In this document: one piece after another, positions 8,946 to 17,348 of the stretch
Numbering within the stretch: the stretch's first letter is position 1
How the letters are laid out: each line of letters opens with the position of its first letter
Source: Nocardia lijiangensis NBRC 108240
GTDB lineage: Bacteria; Actinomycetota; Actinomycetes; Mycobacteriales; Mycobacteriaceae
Assembly: GCF_001613045.1 (NCBI RefSeq)
Contig: NZ_BDBP01000007.1
Location: 1 to 64,000, forward strand
Reading direction: 5' to 3'
DNA length: 64,000 nt
The notes under the pieces: model-generated
The model's input: only the letters and a program-made list of their open reading frames with translations
Database searches by the model: none
What the model was told of the DNA's origin: nothing
Made by a program: the position numbers and the translations under genes

Positions 8946-10025
8946 TCAGCAGATTCGCGGTAGTTGTTCGCCCGCGGGGAGATCGACCACCCGGGTACCG
9001 CCGAGCGCCGTGCGGGCGACCACCATGCCGGGGTGCTCCTCGACGCAGACGCCGATCATCTCGGCGCGTCCGCCCAGCGGGTGCTCACGCATGGCCGCGA
9101 GAACGCGCTCCGCGTCCTCCGCCGCGACGAAGGCGATCAATTTGCCCTCGTTCGCGACGTACAGGGGATCCAGGCCCAGCAGCCCGCAGGCATCGCGAAC
9201 CTCACCGGAGACCGGGATCTTGCGTTCGTCCAACGACACGCCGACCCGCGCCACCCCCGCGATCTCGTTGAGCGTGGCGGCCACGCCGCCGCGCGTCGGA
9301 TCCCGCAGGACGTGCACCTCGGCCCCGGTGTCCAGCATCGCCGCGACCAGACCGTGCAGCGGCGCGGTGTCGCTGCACACCGTGGTGCCGAACTCCAAGC
9401 CCTCGCGACAGCTCAGCACCGCCACACCGTGCAGGCCGATCTCCCCGCTGACCAGGACCGCGTCGCCGGGCCGTGCGCGCTGCGGGCGGATGTCGATGCC
9501 GTCGTCGATCAGTCCGATGCCCGCGGTGTTGACGTAGACGCCGTCGCCGTGGCCCGCGTCGACGACCTTGGTGTCGCCGGTGACCAGCTTGACGCCCGCA
9601 CCGAGAGCGGCGGTGCCCATGGCCGCCGCGATGCGCGCGATGTCGGCCAGTGCGGTGCCCTCCTCGAGAATGAAGGCGGTCGACAGCACCATGGGCCGGG
9701 CGCCGGCCATCGCCAGGTCGTTGACGGTGCCGTTGACGGCGAGCTCACCGATCGAACCGCCGGGGAACTCCATCGGCTTCACCACGAAGGAATCGGTGGT
9801 GAACGCCAACCGCGCGCCGCCGAGCGTGACGACCGCCGAATCGCCGAACCCCGCTTCGGCGGCCGATCCGAACGAGGGGAGGAACAGATGCTCGATCAGT
9901 TCGCCCGACATCGCACCGCCGCCGCCGTGCCCCATCACGATGGTCGGCGAATCCCGCAGCGGCATCGGGCAGACCCACCCGTCCATGTCGATACCCGCCG
10001 CGGACGATTCGGTCTCGTCAAGCAT
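8946..10025 (-). CDS. hypE: Hydrogenase maturation factor HypE
   Basis: A 359-residue ATP-dependent dehydratase of the AIR-synthase fold. With HypF it turns the carbamoyl group on its C-terminal Cys into the cyanide ligand of the NiFe site. [10 protein letters not shown] opens the ATP domain, and the chain ends in P-R-I-C, the universal HypE tail with the acceptor Cys. It overlaps the hypD stop by 8 bases, so the two are translationally coupled. Length is normal. Confidence 0.95.
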   Translation of the reverse strand: MLDETESSAAGIDMDGWVCPMPLRDSPTIVMGHGGGGAMSGELIEHLFLPSFGSAAEAGFGDSAVVTLGGARLAFTTDSFVVKPMEFPGGSIGELAVNGTVNDLAMAGARPMVLSTAFILEEGTALADIARIAAAMGTAALGAGVKLVTGDTKVVDAGHGDGVYVNTAGIGLIDDGIDIRPQRARPGDAVLVSGEIGLHGVAVLSCREGLEFGTTVCSDTAPLHGLVAAMLDTGAEVHVLRDPTRGGVAATLNEIAGVARVGVSLDERKIPVSGEVRDACGLLGLDPLYVANEGKLIAFVAAEDAERVLAAMREHPLGGRAEMIGVCVEEHPGMVVARTALGGTRVVDLPAGEQLPRIC

Positions 10026-11130
10026 GAGCGACCTCCGCGGGTAGGTCGAGGCGCCGGTAGAGGTAGTAGGCGGCGCACGCGCCCTCGGACGAGACCATGG
10101 TGGCGCCCAAGGGATTTCGGGGTGTGCACTGCTTGCCGAACGCCGCGCATTCGTGCGGCTTGATCAAGCCCTGCAGCACCTCGCCCGACCGGCAGATCGA
10201 GGATTCCTCGGTGTGCAGGTCCTCCACGGAGAATCGCTGCTCGGCGTCGTACTCGCGGTAGCGCTCCGACAGCCGCCAGCCGCTGCCGGGAATGACACCG
10301 ATGCCACGCCAGGCGCGGTCCGTGCGCTCGAAGACGTCTTCGAGCATCGCCTTGGCGGCCGGGTTGCCCGCCGCGGCCACCGCACGCGGGTAGGCGTTCT
10401 CCACCTCGTGCCGTCCGGCCTCCAACTGGATCACCGTGCGGCGGATCCCTTCCAGGATGTCGAGCGGTTCGAAGCCGGTGACCACCACCGGAACTCGATA
10501 CTTCTCGGCCAGCGGCGGGTACTCACCGGTGCCCATGACGGTGCACACGTGACCGGCGGCGAGGAAGGCCTGTACCCGGCAGGTGGGCGATTCCATGATC
10601 GCGGCGATGGCCGGGGGGACCAGCACGTGCGAGACGAGCAGTGAGAAGTTCGGCACGCCGAGCCGTTTGGCCTGATACACGGTCATGGCGTTGGCGGGCG
10701 CGGTGGTTTCGAAGCCGATGCCGAAGAACACCACTTGCCGGTCCGGATTGGCGCGAGCCAGTTCGAGTGCGTCGAGCGGTGAATAGACCACCCGCACATC
10801 GCCGCCTTCGCTCTTGACTCGGAACAGGTCCTTGGAACTGCCTGGCACCCGCAGCATGTCGCCGAACGAGCAGAAGATCACGCCGGGCGTTGCGGCGATC
10901 TCGAGCGCCTTGTCGATCACCTCGAGCGGCGTGACGCAGACCGGGCAGCCGGGGCCGTGGATCATCTCGATCTGGTCGGGCAGCAGCTGATCGATGCCGT
11001 GGCGGATGATCGAATGGGTTTGCCCGCCGCAGACTTCCATGATCGACCAGCGGCGGGTCGTGGTGGCGCGGATCCGGTCGAGCAGGCCTTTGGCCAGCTG
11101 CGGATCGCTGAATTCATCGAGGTACTTCAC
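10018..11130 (-). CDS. hypD: Hydrogenase maturation factor HypD
   Basis: A 370-residue iron-sulfur protein, the scaffold on which Fe(CN)2CO is built with HypC. Near the N terminus it has C-G-G-Q-T-H and then G-P-G-C-P-V-C, the conserved redox and iron-binding cysteines; further cysteines at the C terminus (C-R-S-G, H-E-C-A-A-F, C-T-P-R-N) bind the [4Fe-4S] cluster. It overlaps hypC by 4 bases and hypE by 8. Confidence 0.95.
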   Translation of the reverse strand: MKYLDEFSDPQLAKGLLDRIRATTTRRWSIMEVCGGQTHSIIRHGIDQLLPDQIEMIHGPGCPVCVTPLEVIDKALEIAATPGVIFCSFGDMLRVPGSSKDLFRVKSEGGDVRVVYSPLDALELARANPDRQVVFFGIGFETTAPANAMTVYQAKRLGVPNFSLLVSHVLVPPAIAAIMESPTCRVQAFLAAGHVCTVMGTGEYPPLAEKYRVPVVVTGFEPLDILEGIRRTVIQLEAGRHEVENAYPRAVAAAGNPAAKAMLEDVFERTDRAWRGIGVIPGSGWRLSERYREYDAEQRFSVEDLHTEESSICRSGEVLQGLIKPHECAAFGKQCTPRNPLGATMVSSEGACAAYYLYRRLDLPAEVAHA

Positions 11131-11453
11131 GAGTTCACCTCCGGATCCTCTCGCTGTTGGGTCGTTTCGGGGTTCTCGACCCCGGCCTGTTTCGCGGCGA
11201 TGGCGAAACCGTCGCCGAACTCCTCGTTGAGGACGCCGAGGCGTTCGAATTCGGCCAGCGTCTGCAGCGCGGATTGCTCGTCCAGGCGCTGGATCGCGAA
11301 TCCGACGTGAACGACCACGTAGTCACCAACCGCCGCGTCCGGGATGTATTGCAGGCACACGTCCTTGTGCACGCCGCCGAAGTCGACGACCGACATCAAC
11401 GTGCCATCCCGCTCGTGCAGGCTGAGCACCTTTCCGGGGACTGCCAGGCACAT
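11127..11453 (-). CDS. hypC: Hydrogenase maturation chaperone HypC (long form)
   Basis: A 108-residue protein beginning M-C-L-A-V-P-G-K-V. Cys2, exposed after Met removal, carries the iron centre from HypD to the large-subunit precursor. The HypC fold covers residues 1-80 ([11 protein letters not shown]). The 25-residue C-terminal extension, rich in Glu and Gln, is longer than usual. It sits directly before hypD and is the likely HypCD partner. A second, shorter HypC is at 13790. Confidence 0.93.
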   Translation of the reverse strand: MCLAVPGKVLSLHERDGTLMSVVDFGGVHKDVCLQYIPDAAVGDYVVVHVGFAIQRLDEQSALQTLAEFERLGVLNEEFGDGFAIAAKQAGVENPETTQQREDPEVNS

Positions 11454-11471
11454 CGTCGCTTCTCCTTCCGC

Positions 11472-13793
11472 TCATCCCGCTCCGATGGCGAGTAGCTGGC
11501 CGAACGCGAGGCCGCCGTCGTTGGGCGGCAGCCTGCGATGGGTCAGGATTCGAAAGCCGTTCTCCCGCAGCAATGCCCGCGTCGTCGAGAACAGCAGTGC
11601 GTTCTGGAACACCCCGCCGGACAGGGCGACCGGCGTCGACGAGGTTCCGAATTCGACCGCCAAGGCGAGAATCAGGCGCGCGACCGCGGCATGGAAGCGC
11701 GCGCCGACCACCTCGGCCCCAACCCCGGCCCGCACGTCGGCGACGACGGCGGCGATCACCTGCGCGGGGTCTATCGCGGTGACGCCACGATCGTGCCGGG
11801 CATCGCCCGCCGGGATGGCGAACTCGTAGCGCCGCGCTCCGGGATCCACGCCGCGGGCCATGCCCTCCAGTTCGATCGCCGCCTGGGCCTCGTAGTCCAC
11901 CTCGTGACGCACCCCGGCGAGCGACGAGACTGCATCGAAGAGCCTGCCCATGCTCGAGGTCGGGACACATCCGAAACCGGTATCCAGCTGGTGCGCCATC
12001 ACCTTTCGCTCCTCGACAGGGCACGCCCGCACCGAAGGGATGTCCTCGGCCCAGTCGATCCCCGCGGCACGCAGGTGCGCCAGGGCCATGCGGTAGGGCC
12101 GCCGCACGCTCAGGTCACCACCGGCCAGCGGCACGTAGCGCAGATGCGCGAGCCGCCGGTATCCCTTGTACCCGGCGGCGAGCACCTCACCGCCCCAGAT
12201 CGCGCCGTCGGGCCCGAAACCGGTGCCGTCGAAGGCGATTCCGAGCACCGTCGCGGCAGGGTCGAGGCCGTTCTCACCCATCACCGCAGCGATGTGGGCG
12301 TGATGGTGCTGCACCGTCCGTATCGGACGCCCGTCGGCGTGTTGCTCGGCCCACGCCGTGGATCGATACCGCGGATGCGCGTCGACAGCGAGCTGGATCG
12401 GCCGCACGGCGGTGAGCGCTTCGAGATGCCGCTCGGCCTCGGTGAAGGCATTCAGGGTCGCCAGATCGTCCATGTCACCGATGTGCTGGCTCAACCAGGC
12501 GTAGCGACCCTCGGCCACCGCGCAGGTGTTCTTCAGATCTGCCCCGACCGCCAGCGTCGGCGGCATCGGCGCGGGCAACGCCAACGGCAGCGGCGCATAG
12601 CCGCGGGAGCGGCGCACCGGCAGTTCGACGCCGTCGACCAGGCGCACCACCGAATCGTCACAGGGCACCACGATGCGCCGATTGTGCGACAGCCACGCAT
12701 CGGCGAGGCCGGTCAGGCGCTCGCGTGCGTCGGCGTCGTCGTGGCAGATCGGTTCGCCGCCGAGGTTTCCCGACGTCATCACCAGCGCCCGCGGACCGGG
12801 CGGATCACCGGGCAGCCCGAACAGCAGCAGATGCAAGGGTGCGTAGGCGATCATCACGCCGAGGTCGGGATTGCGCGGGGCCACCGAGGGTGCCGCAGCC
12901 GGGATTACCTCGGAGACAGCCGGTTCCGCATCGGGTCGGCATCGGGGCAACAGGACGATCGGCCGGGCAGGCCCGGTCAGCAGGTCGGCGGCGGCGTCGT
13001 CGACCTCGACGATCGCGCGCGCGGTCGCCAAGTCCGGCACCATGATCGCGAACGGTTTGTCGCCGCGCCGTTTCCGGCGACGCAGCTCGGCGACGGCGAT
13101 CTCGTTCGCGGCGTCGCAGGCCAGGTGATATCCGCCGATGCCTTTGACCGCGAGGATTCCGCCGCGCCGCAACAACTCTCGAGCCGCCGCGATCGGTTCT
13201 CCTTCGCCCGGGCCCGTATAGGCGAGGGTCGGACCACAGGCGGGACAGGCGATCGGCTGCGCGTGGAAGCGACGATCGGCGGGATCCGCGTACTCGCGGG
13301 CGCACGCGTCGCAGAGGGGGAACTCGGCCATCGACGTCCGGTCGCGGTCGTAGGGCAGGCTCACGATGATGGTGAATCGGGGGCCGCAGTTGGTGCAGTT
13401 CACGAAGGGGTGCCGGTAGCGCCGGTTGGCCGGATCGCGGAGTTCGTCGGCGCACTCGGCGCAGATCGCCACATCCGGGGAGGCCAGCGTGCGTCCGGCG
13501 CCGTCGCGTGCGGTGTCGGCGATGTGGAATCCGGTGCCGCCGCGGACCGGCGTCTCGGTCGTCTCGAGGGATTCGACGACCGCCAGCGGCGGTGGGTGAT
13601 AGCGGACGCGCCGCTCGAACTCGTCCAGATCCCGCGCGGCGCCCTCGACCTCGATGACGACACCGGAGCTGTTGTTGGACACGCATCCGGTCAACGACAG
13701 TTCGGCGGCGGTCGTATAGACGAACGGCCGGAATCCGACGCCCTGCACCACGCCACGGACGAGGATCCGCCGCCGGGTCCGCACCGCGGTCAC
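11472..13793 (-). CDS. hypF: Carbamoyltransferase HypF
   Basis: A 773-residue protein of full length. Domain order: acylphosphatase (residues 8-95, G-V-V-Q-G-V-G-F-R-P), two CxxC-x18-CxxC zinc motifs (about 110-185), a YrdC-like nucleotide domain (about 205-390), and a Kae1-like carbamoyl-transfer domain with H-H-x-A-H (from about 410). It makes carbamoyl-AMP from carbamoyl phosphate and ATP and loads the Cys of HypE. It overlaps the upstream short hypC gene by 4 bases. Confidence 0.95.
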   Translation of the reverse strand: MTAVRTRRRILVRGVVQGVGFRPFVYTTAAELSLTGCVSNNSSGVVIEVEGAARDLDEFERRVRYHPPPLAVVESLETTETPVRGGTGFHIADTARDGAGRTLASPDVAICAECADELRDPANRRYRHPFVNCTNCGPRFTIIVSLPYDRDRTSMAEFPLCDACAREYADPADRRFHAQPIACPACGPTLAYTGPGEGEPIAAARELLRRGGILAVKGIGGYHLACDAANEIAVAELRRRKRRGDKPFAIMVPDLATARAIVEVDDAAADLLTGPARPIVLLPRCRPDAEPAVSEVIPAAAPSVAPRNPDLGVMIAYAPLHLLLFGLPGDPPGPRALVMTSGNLGGEPICHDDADARERLTGLADAWLSHNRRIVVPCDDSVVRLVDGVELPVRRSRGYAPLPLALPAPMPPTLAVGADLKNTCAVAEGRYAWLSQHIGDMDDLATLNAFTEAERHLEALTAVRPIQLAVDAHPRYRSTAWAEQHADGRPIRTVQHHHAHIAAVMGENGLDPAATVLGIAFDGTGFGPDGAIWGGEVLAAGYKGYRRLAHLRYVPLAGGDLSVRRPYRMALAHLRAAGIDWAEDIPSVRACPVEERKVMAHQLDTGFGCVPTSSMGRLFDAVSSLAGVRHEVDYEAQAAIELEGMARGVDPGARRYEFAIPAGDARHDRGVTAIDPAQVIAAVVADVRAGVGAEVVGARFHAAVARLILALAVEFGTSSTPVALSGGVFQNALLFSTTRALLRENGFRILTHRRLPPNDGGLAFGQLLAIGAG

Positions 13794-14032
13794 GATTCCT
13801 CCCCGCGCCCGAGCAGCCGCAACCCCGCGAGCGCCTCGGCCGCGCCCGACTCGTCGGTCTTCTCGACCGCGAAACCCATGTGGATGATCACCCAGTCGCC
13901 GGGGGCGATCGAGCCCTCGTCGAGCATGCCGATGTTCACCTTGCGCGTCTCACCCGAGACGTCGACCAGCGCGATCTGACCGTGGTACCCGTCGGCCATC
14001 CGCACGACCCGGCCCGGAATCCCGAGGCACAT
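13790..14032 (-). CDS. Second HypC/HypG/HupF-type chaperone (short form)
   Basis: An 80-residue protein starting M-C-L-G-I-P-G-R-V, with the family core G-D-W-V-I-I-H-M-G-F-A-V. Like HypC it should use Cys2 to hand the iron centre over or to hold the large-subunit precursor. It lies between the maturation protease and hypF and overlaps hypF by 4 bases. Having two HypC paralogues in one operon suggests a split between HypD-bound assembly and large-subunit targeting, as known for HypC/HybG-type pairs. Confidence 0.88.
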   Translation of the reverse strand: MCLGIPGRVVRMADGYHGQIALVDVSGETRKVNIGMLDEGSIAPGDWVIIHMGFAVEKTDESGAAEALAGLRLLGRGEES

Positions 14033-14035
14033 CGT

Positions 14036-14569
14036 TCACACCTCCTGTCGCTCGAGCAGGTCCGCGACCACCGAAGCGACCGCGGCCGCGGCGGGCGTGA
14101 GCGCCGCCTCGACCGGTGCGGTCAAGCCGATCCCCTCGGCCACCGAGACGACCTGACAGCCGACGACCACCGTGGGCGGCACCGTGCCGCCGAGCGTGCG
14201 GACCATCGAGAACACGGCCTCGGGATCCATGGCGTGCGCGTCGAGCCCGGTGAAGGGTTCGTTCGTGTGGTCGGCGCGAAACACATCGACCCGGCCCGGC
14301 GCGCCCCGATCGGGCAGCGCGTCGATCAGCACCAGCGCGTCCCAGTCGTCGAGCAGGTCGTAGGCGAGGTGCATTCCTCTGATGCCGTAGTCGGTCATGC
14401 GCACGGTCGGCTCAGGGTGGGGCGGCAGTCGCCGCACCACCGCGGGGCCGAATCCGTCGTCGCCCAGGAAGATGTTTCCGATCCCAGCGACCAGAACCTT
14501 CGTCGTCGTCTCACCCCTGTTCGCCGGGTCGGTTCGCGGCTTCCTTTTGTGGCTCTTCGTTCTTGTGAT
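14036..14569 (-). CDS. Hydrogenase maturation protease (HyaD/HybD family), start uncertain
   Basis: Cleaves the C-terminal peptide of the large subunit after metal insertion. The frame carries V-L-V-A-G-I-G-N-I-F-L-G-D-D-G-F-G, the family's N-terminal motif with the Ni-sensing acidic residue, then D-Y-G-I-R-G-M-H-L-A-Y and an I-D-A-L motif. The first in-frame ATG/GTG/TTG is at 14440, downstream of the essential G-I-G-N motif, so it cannot be the true start. Further upstream GGGAGGA (14580-14574) is followed after CAC by ATC at 14569, then no canonical start up to the motif. The coordinate given assumes ATC; a sequencing or frameshift error is possible. Confidence 0.7.
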   Translation of the reverse strand: MTRTKSHKRKPRTDPANRGETTTKVLVAGIGNIFLGDDGFGPAVVRRLPPHPEPTVRMTDYGIRGMHLAYDLLDDWDALVLIDALPDRGAPGRVDVFRADHTNEPFTGLDAHAMDPEAVFSMVRTLGGTVPPTVVVGCQVVSVAEGIGLTAPVEAALTPAAAAVASVVADLLERQEV

Positions 14570-14584
14570 GTGTCCTCCCGATCG

Positions 14585-14704
14585 CTACATGTGGCGAATG
14601 CGTAGATAGCGCCGGATATCCGGTATCGACCGCAGCCCGATGAGGGCGAACACCGCGGCGATCGCCGCGATGATGACGAGCGCGATGACTCCTACCGTTT
14701 CCAT
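14585..14704 (-). CDS. 39-aa single-span membrane microprotein (DUF6893-like)
   Basis: An intact small reading frame: M-E-T-V-G-V-I-A-L-V, a hydrophobic helix of about 20 residues, then L-R-S-I-P-D-I-R-R-Y-L-R-I-R-H-M. The helix plus basic tail makes a single-pass membrane peptide with the Arg-rich end probably in the cytosol. The R-S-x-P-D-x-x-R-Y pattern matches small proteins I recall beside actinobacterial hydrogenases (DUF6893). GGAAAGGAAGGGCC lies just before ATG 14704, and it is spaced 15 bases from the 451-aa gene. It might tether the hydrogenase to the membrane; that is inference. Confidence 0.75.
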   Translation of the reverse strand: METVGVIALVIIAAIAAVFALIGLRSIPDIRRYLRIRHM

Positions 14705-14719
14705 GGCCGGCCCTTCCTT

Positions 14720-16075
14720 TCATTTCTCTCGGTCTTCCTCGGACGGTCTATCGATCGGCTCGATCTCGTCGGGCGCGAAGTAGAGGTAGCGGCCGTACCA
14801 CTCGTGCAGGTCGGCGGCGGGGTCGTTGGCGATGACCACCCCGACGTGCACGTCGCCGTCGACGTCTTCGTGCACCGACACCACTCGCGCGAGTTCGCCG
14901 TCGTAGAACAGATCGTGGGCGTCGGCGCGCCGGGACGGATGCAACCGAACCCGGCTGCCGCGGCTCACCAGCACACCCGCCACCACGATCGCGTCGGATT
15001 CGGGCCGAACCGCATTGTCGGCCAAGGGGTCCCACCAGTCGATACCGTCCGGCACCTCGGGAAGCACGCGCGGCGGCCCGTCAGCGGGTTCCCGCAGCAC
15101 ACCGTGCAGCCGGTCCAGCTGCTCGGGCGTGGTGGCGTCGCAGCGGTCGACGATCTGCGCGGCCAGCGGGTCGGTGGCGCGCGCCTGGGCCTTCTCCTCG
15201 TCGGTCATGCTCATCACGCGCAGGGTCAGGATCTCGTCGATCTCGGTCGCGTCGAAGAGCGGACCCTCGCTCTGCTCGGCGATCTGCGGGTGGTCGTAGA
15301 GGATGATCGGCGAGATCAGCAGCAGACTCCGGTCGCCGGACGGTCCGGCGAGGACCGGGAAGCATCGGTGGTGGTCGCACTGCCCGGCGGCCGCGGCCGT
15401 TTCCTGCGGCGGCTCCAGCAGGGAGACGAATTCGCCGTACTCGAGCTCGGCGATCACATGGGTACCCAGCAACGACCGAGCGAGTGCGTCCTGCGCGTCC
15501 TGCGGCGCGGCGGCGATATTGCGCACCGTGACCGTCACGCGGAGACATCCCGGCAGCTGGTCGACCGCTACTTCGACCCGGCCCTCGAGCGGCCGCCGGA
15601 CGCGAACCAGCCTGCCCGCGACGGCGCCCGCGGCATCGTGCACGTCCTCGACATCGACCCCGCCCGCGACGTGCACACCGAACACCGCGGGTTCCAGCGG
15701 CAGCGGTCCGTAGTCGATCTCGTGTTCGACGGCCTCGTCCCAGCCGACCACGCTGCGCTCGCCCACCTCGAGCTCGGCGACCGGCCTGCCGTCCGGGTCT
15801 TCGACCGTCCGCCGCTGCAATTGCAGGAACCGGACGGAAAGGCTCAGCGTGGTGGCGTCGTTCGCGACGACCGGGAACTGTGCGCGCAGCACCGGATCCT
15901 CACCGATCCCGGCCTGGACCGCGCCTTCCGGACCCAGCACGCCGAATTGCCAGCGGCACTGATTCTTTCGGGAATTCGCCCGATACGGATACAGCAGGTA
16001 CCCCTCGTACAGCACCGCGTCGGCGACCGCGCGCGCCCTGGCGCGCGCGGACCTGACCGATCGTCCGGTGGTCAT
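14720..16075 (-). CDS. Hydrogenase-operon protein of unknown function (451 aa)
   Basis: Not recognised by named family. It starts with T-G-R-S-V-R-S-A-R-A-R and then Y-E-G-Y-L-L-Y-P-Y-R, and ends in an acidic tail (W-Y-G-R-Y-L-Y-F-A-P-D-E-I-E). No membrane segment or redox Cys motif is visible; the middle holds C-D-H-H-R-C-F-P. The start overlaps the DUF6084 stop by 4 bases (ATGA), so expression is coupled. Placement among DUF5947 and DUF6084 suggests a conserved accessory set of group 1h hydrogenases, perhaps for assembly or oligomerisation. Confidence 0.75.
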   Translation of the reverse strand: MTTGRSVRSARARARAVADAVLYEGYLLYPYRANSRKNQCRWQFGVLGPEGAVQAGIGEDPVLRAQFPVVANDATTLSLSVRFLQLQRRTVEDPDGRPVAELEVGERSVVGWDEAVEHEIDYGPLPLEPAVFGVHVAGGVDVEDVHDAAGAVAGRLVRVRRPLEGRVEVAVDQLPGCLRVTVTVRNIAAAPQDAQDALARSLLGTHVIAELEYGEFVSLLEPPQETAAAAGQCDHHRCFPVLAGPSGDRSLLLISPIILYDHPQIAEQSEGPLFDATEIDEILTLRVMSMTDEEKAQARATDPLAAQIVDRCDATTPEQLDRLHGVLREPADGPPRVLPEVPDGIDWWDPLADNAVRPESDAIVVAGVLVSRGSRVRLHPSRRADAHDLFYDGELARVVSVHEDVDGDVHVGVVIANDPAADLHEWYGRYLYFAPDEIEPIDRPSEEDREK

Positions 16076-16719
16076 GTCGCTTCCTGAGAAGCCGCGAGGA
16101 GCTTGGTCACCGCGTCGTCGTATCCGAGCAGGCCGCGCTGGGATTTGTAGGCCGACAGGGCGTCGAGCGTCTCGCGGGTCAAGCGGACCCAGCCCGAGTT
16201 GGGGAAGTGCGCGGCCATCAGGTCGTGCCACACCGATACCGGCATGTCGAATTTGTCCTCGCGATCCCACGGCACCTGCTGTACCGCGAAACCGCCCGCG
16301 CCCCTGATGAATACCGTGCCGCTGAACAGGAACAGCAACGGCACCGTGCCACCGCGCAACGCGTGCAGGTACTTCGATCCCGCGACCTCGAAGTCGTAGG
16401 TGCACTGCATCGGCAGATCCACTTCCGCACCACCGGTGAATCCGGGAATCGTTGTCGCGCAGTGCATCCAGAGAAACGAGCGCTGCGTGTCGTGCCATCG
16501 TTCCCTGGTGCCGAACAGGTCGGTCAGTCCGGCCGCTTCCTCGTCGGTGTAGGTACGGCGGCGCGGTTCGATCCTGATCTGCGCGCGCAACGCGATGGCG
16601 TGCACGGGCTCCTCGGCCAGCGCGGCGATGCCGACGCGCGCCGATAGCATCGGCGTCGCCGAGTACGGCTCGGGCTTGATATCCAGCACGCCGAAGGTGA
16701 TCGAATAGGCCGGGCTCAT
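16072..16719 (-). CDS. Hydrogenase-operon protein of the DUF6084 type
   Basis: A 215-residue protein beginning with P-A-Y-S-I-T-F-G-V-L-D, with R-I-E-P-R-R-R-T-Y about residue 50 and T-R-E-R-W-H-D-T-Q-R about residue 70. The composition is soluble and no metal-binding motif is clear. I associate this pattern with DUF6084, found in actinobacterial hydrogenase operons (from memory). It overlaps both neighbours by 4 bases. Function unknown. Confidence 0.7.
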   Translation of the reverse strand: MSPAYSITFGVLDIKPEPYSATPMLSARVGIAALAEEPVHAIALRAQIRIEPRRRTYTDEEAAGLTDLFGTRERWHDTQRSFLWMHCATTIPGFTGGAEVDLPMQCTYDFEVAGSKYLHALRGGTVPLLFLFSGTVFIRGAGGFAVQQVPWDREDKFDMPVSVWHDLMAAHFPNSGWVRLTRETLDALSAYKSQRGLLGYDDAVTKLLAASQEAT

Positions 16720-17348
16720 CGCGAACCCCCCGTTCGAGCGCGCGCCGACATCGTGGCGAAGAACTCCTCGATGTACCGGTGTGCCTCCTGGCCACCGTCG
16801 AATCCGTGCCACAGCAGCCGCATTCGGCCGACGAACTCGTAGCAGGCATCGATGGGCAACAGCAGGCAGGCGCCGGGACGGCCGCGGTGCGGCATGCGGA
16901 TCAGCAGCGCCTCGACATCCTCGGCGGCGACGTCGAGCTCCGGATGGTTCGTCAGGATCTCGCGCCACCGCGGCAAGGGAAGTTCGGACTCGGTTGCCCC
17001 TGCCGGGCCCGGATAGAAGGCGACCGTGTGCCCGAGTGCGGAGTTGCGGAAGAAGAAGGCCAGTCCGACCGGAATCTCCAGCGCGTCCCACTCCGCCTGG
17101 TCGATGACCACGTCCGGGAACGCCAGGTACCGATCCGGCACCGCCCGGTAACGCAGCTCCGCCTCACGATCGGTGAACAGCAGATAGCAGGCACGGCAGA
17201 CGCACATGAGCTGCCTGCCTTCGACATTCACCACATGCTGGTGCGGCTCCCCGATCGATTCGGCGCACATTTCGCATCGCTCACCCGCCGGGACCGGAGC
17301 CGATCGCGGCGCGGTGAGACGACGCAGCACGCCGAACGGGGACGTCAT
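16716..17348 (-). CDS. Hydrogenase-operon protein of the DUF5947 type, zinc- or iron-binding
   Basis: A 210-residue protein. Residues 20-60 hold C-E-M-C-A-E-S-I...H-Q-H-V-V-N, then M-C-V-C-R-A-C-Y-L-L-F, a cluster of five Cys and two His well suited to a metal site. A-L-E-I-P-V-G-L-A-F-F-F and F-Y-P-G-P-A-G-A-T-E-S follow, a pattern I recall from DUF5947. It overlaps the NifU/Rieske-like gene by 4 bases. A role with the hydrogenase iron-sulfur chain is inference. Confidence 0.75.
   Translation of the reverse strand: MTSPFGVLRRLTAPRSAPVPAGERCEMCAESIGEPHQHVVNVEGRQLMCVCRACYLLFTDREAELRYRAVPDRYLAFPDVVIDQAEWDALEIPVGLAFFFRNSALGHTVAFYPGPAGATESELPLPRWREILTNHPELDVAAEDVEALLIRMPHRGRPGACLLLPIDACYEFVGRMRLLWHGFDGGQEAHRYIEEFFATMSARARTGGSR

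Noticed and set aside
14511..14723. 70-codon minus-strand frame covering the microprotein
   Set aside because: Arg/His-rich shadow; the other frame gives the hydrophobic DUF6893-like peptide with a good start and ribosome site.
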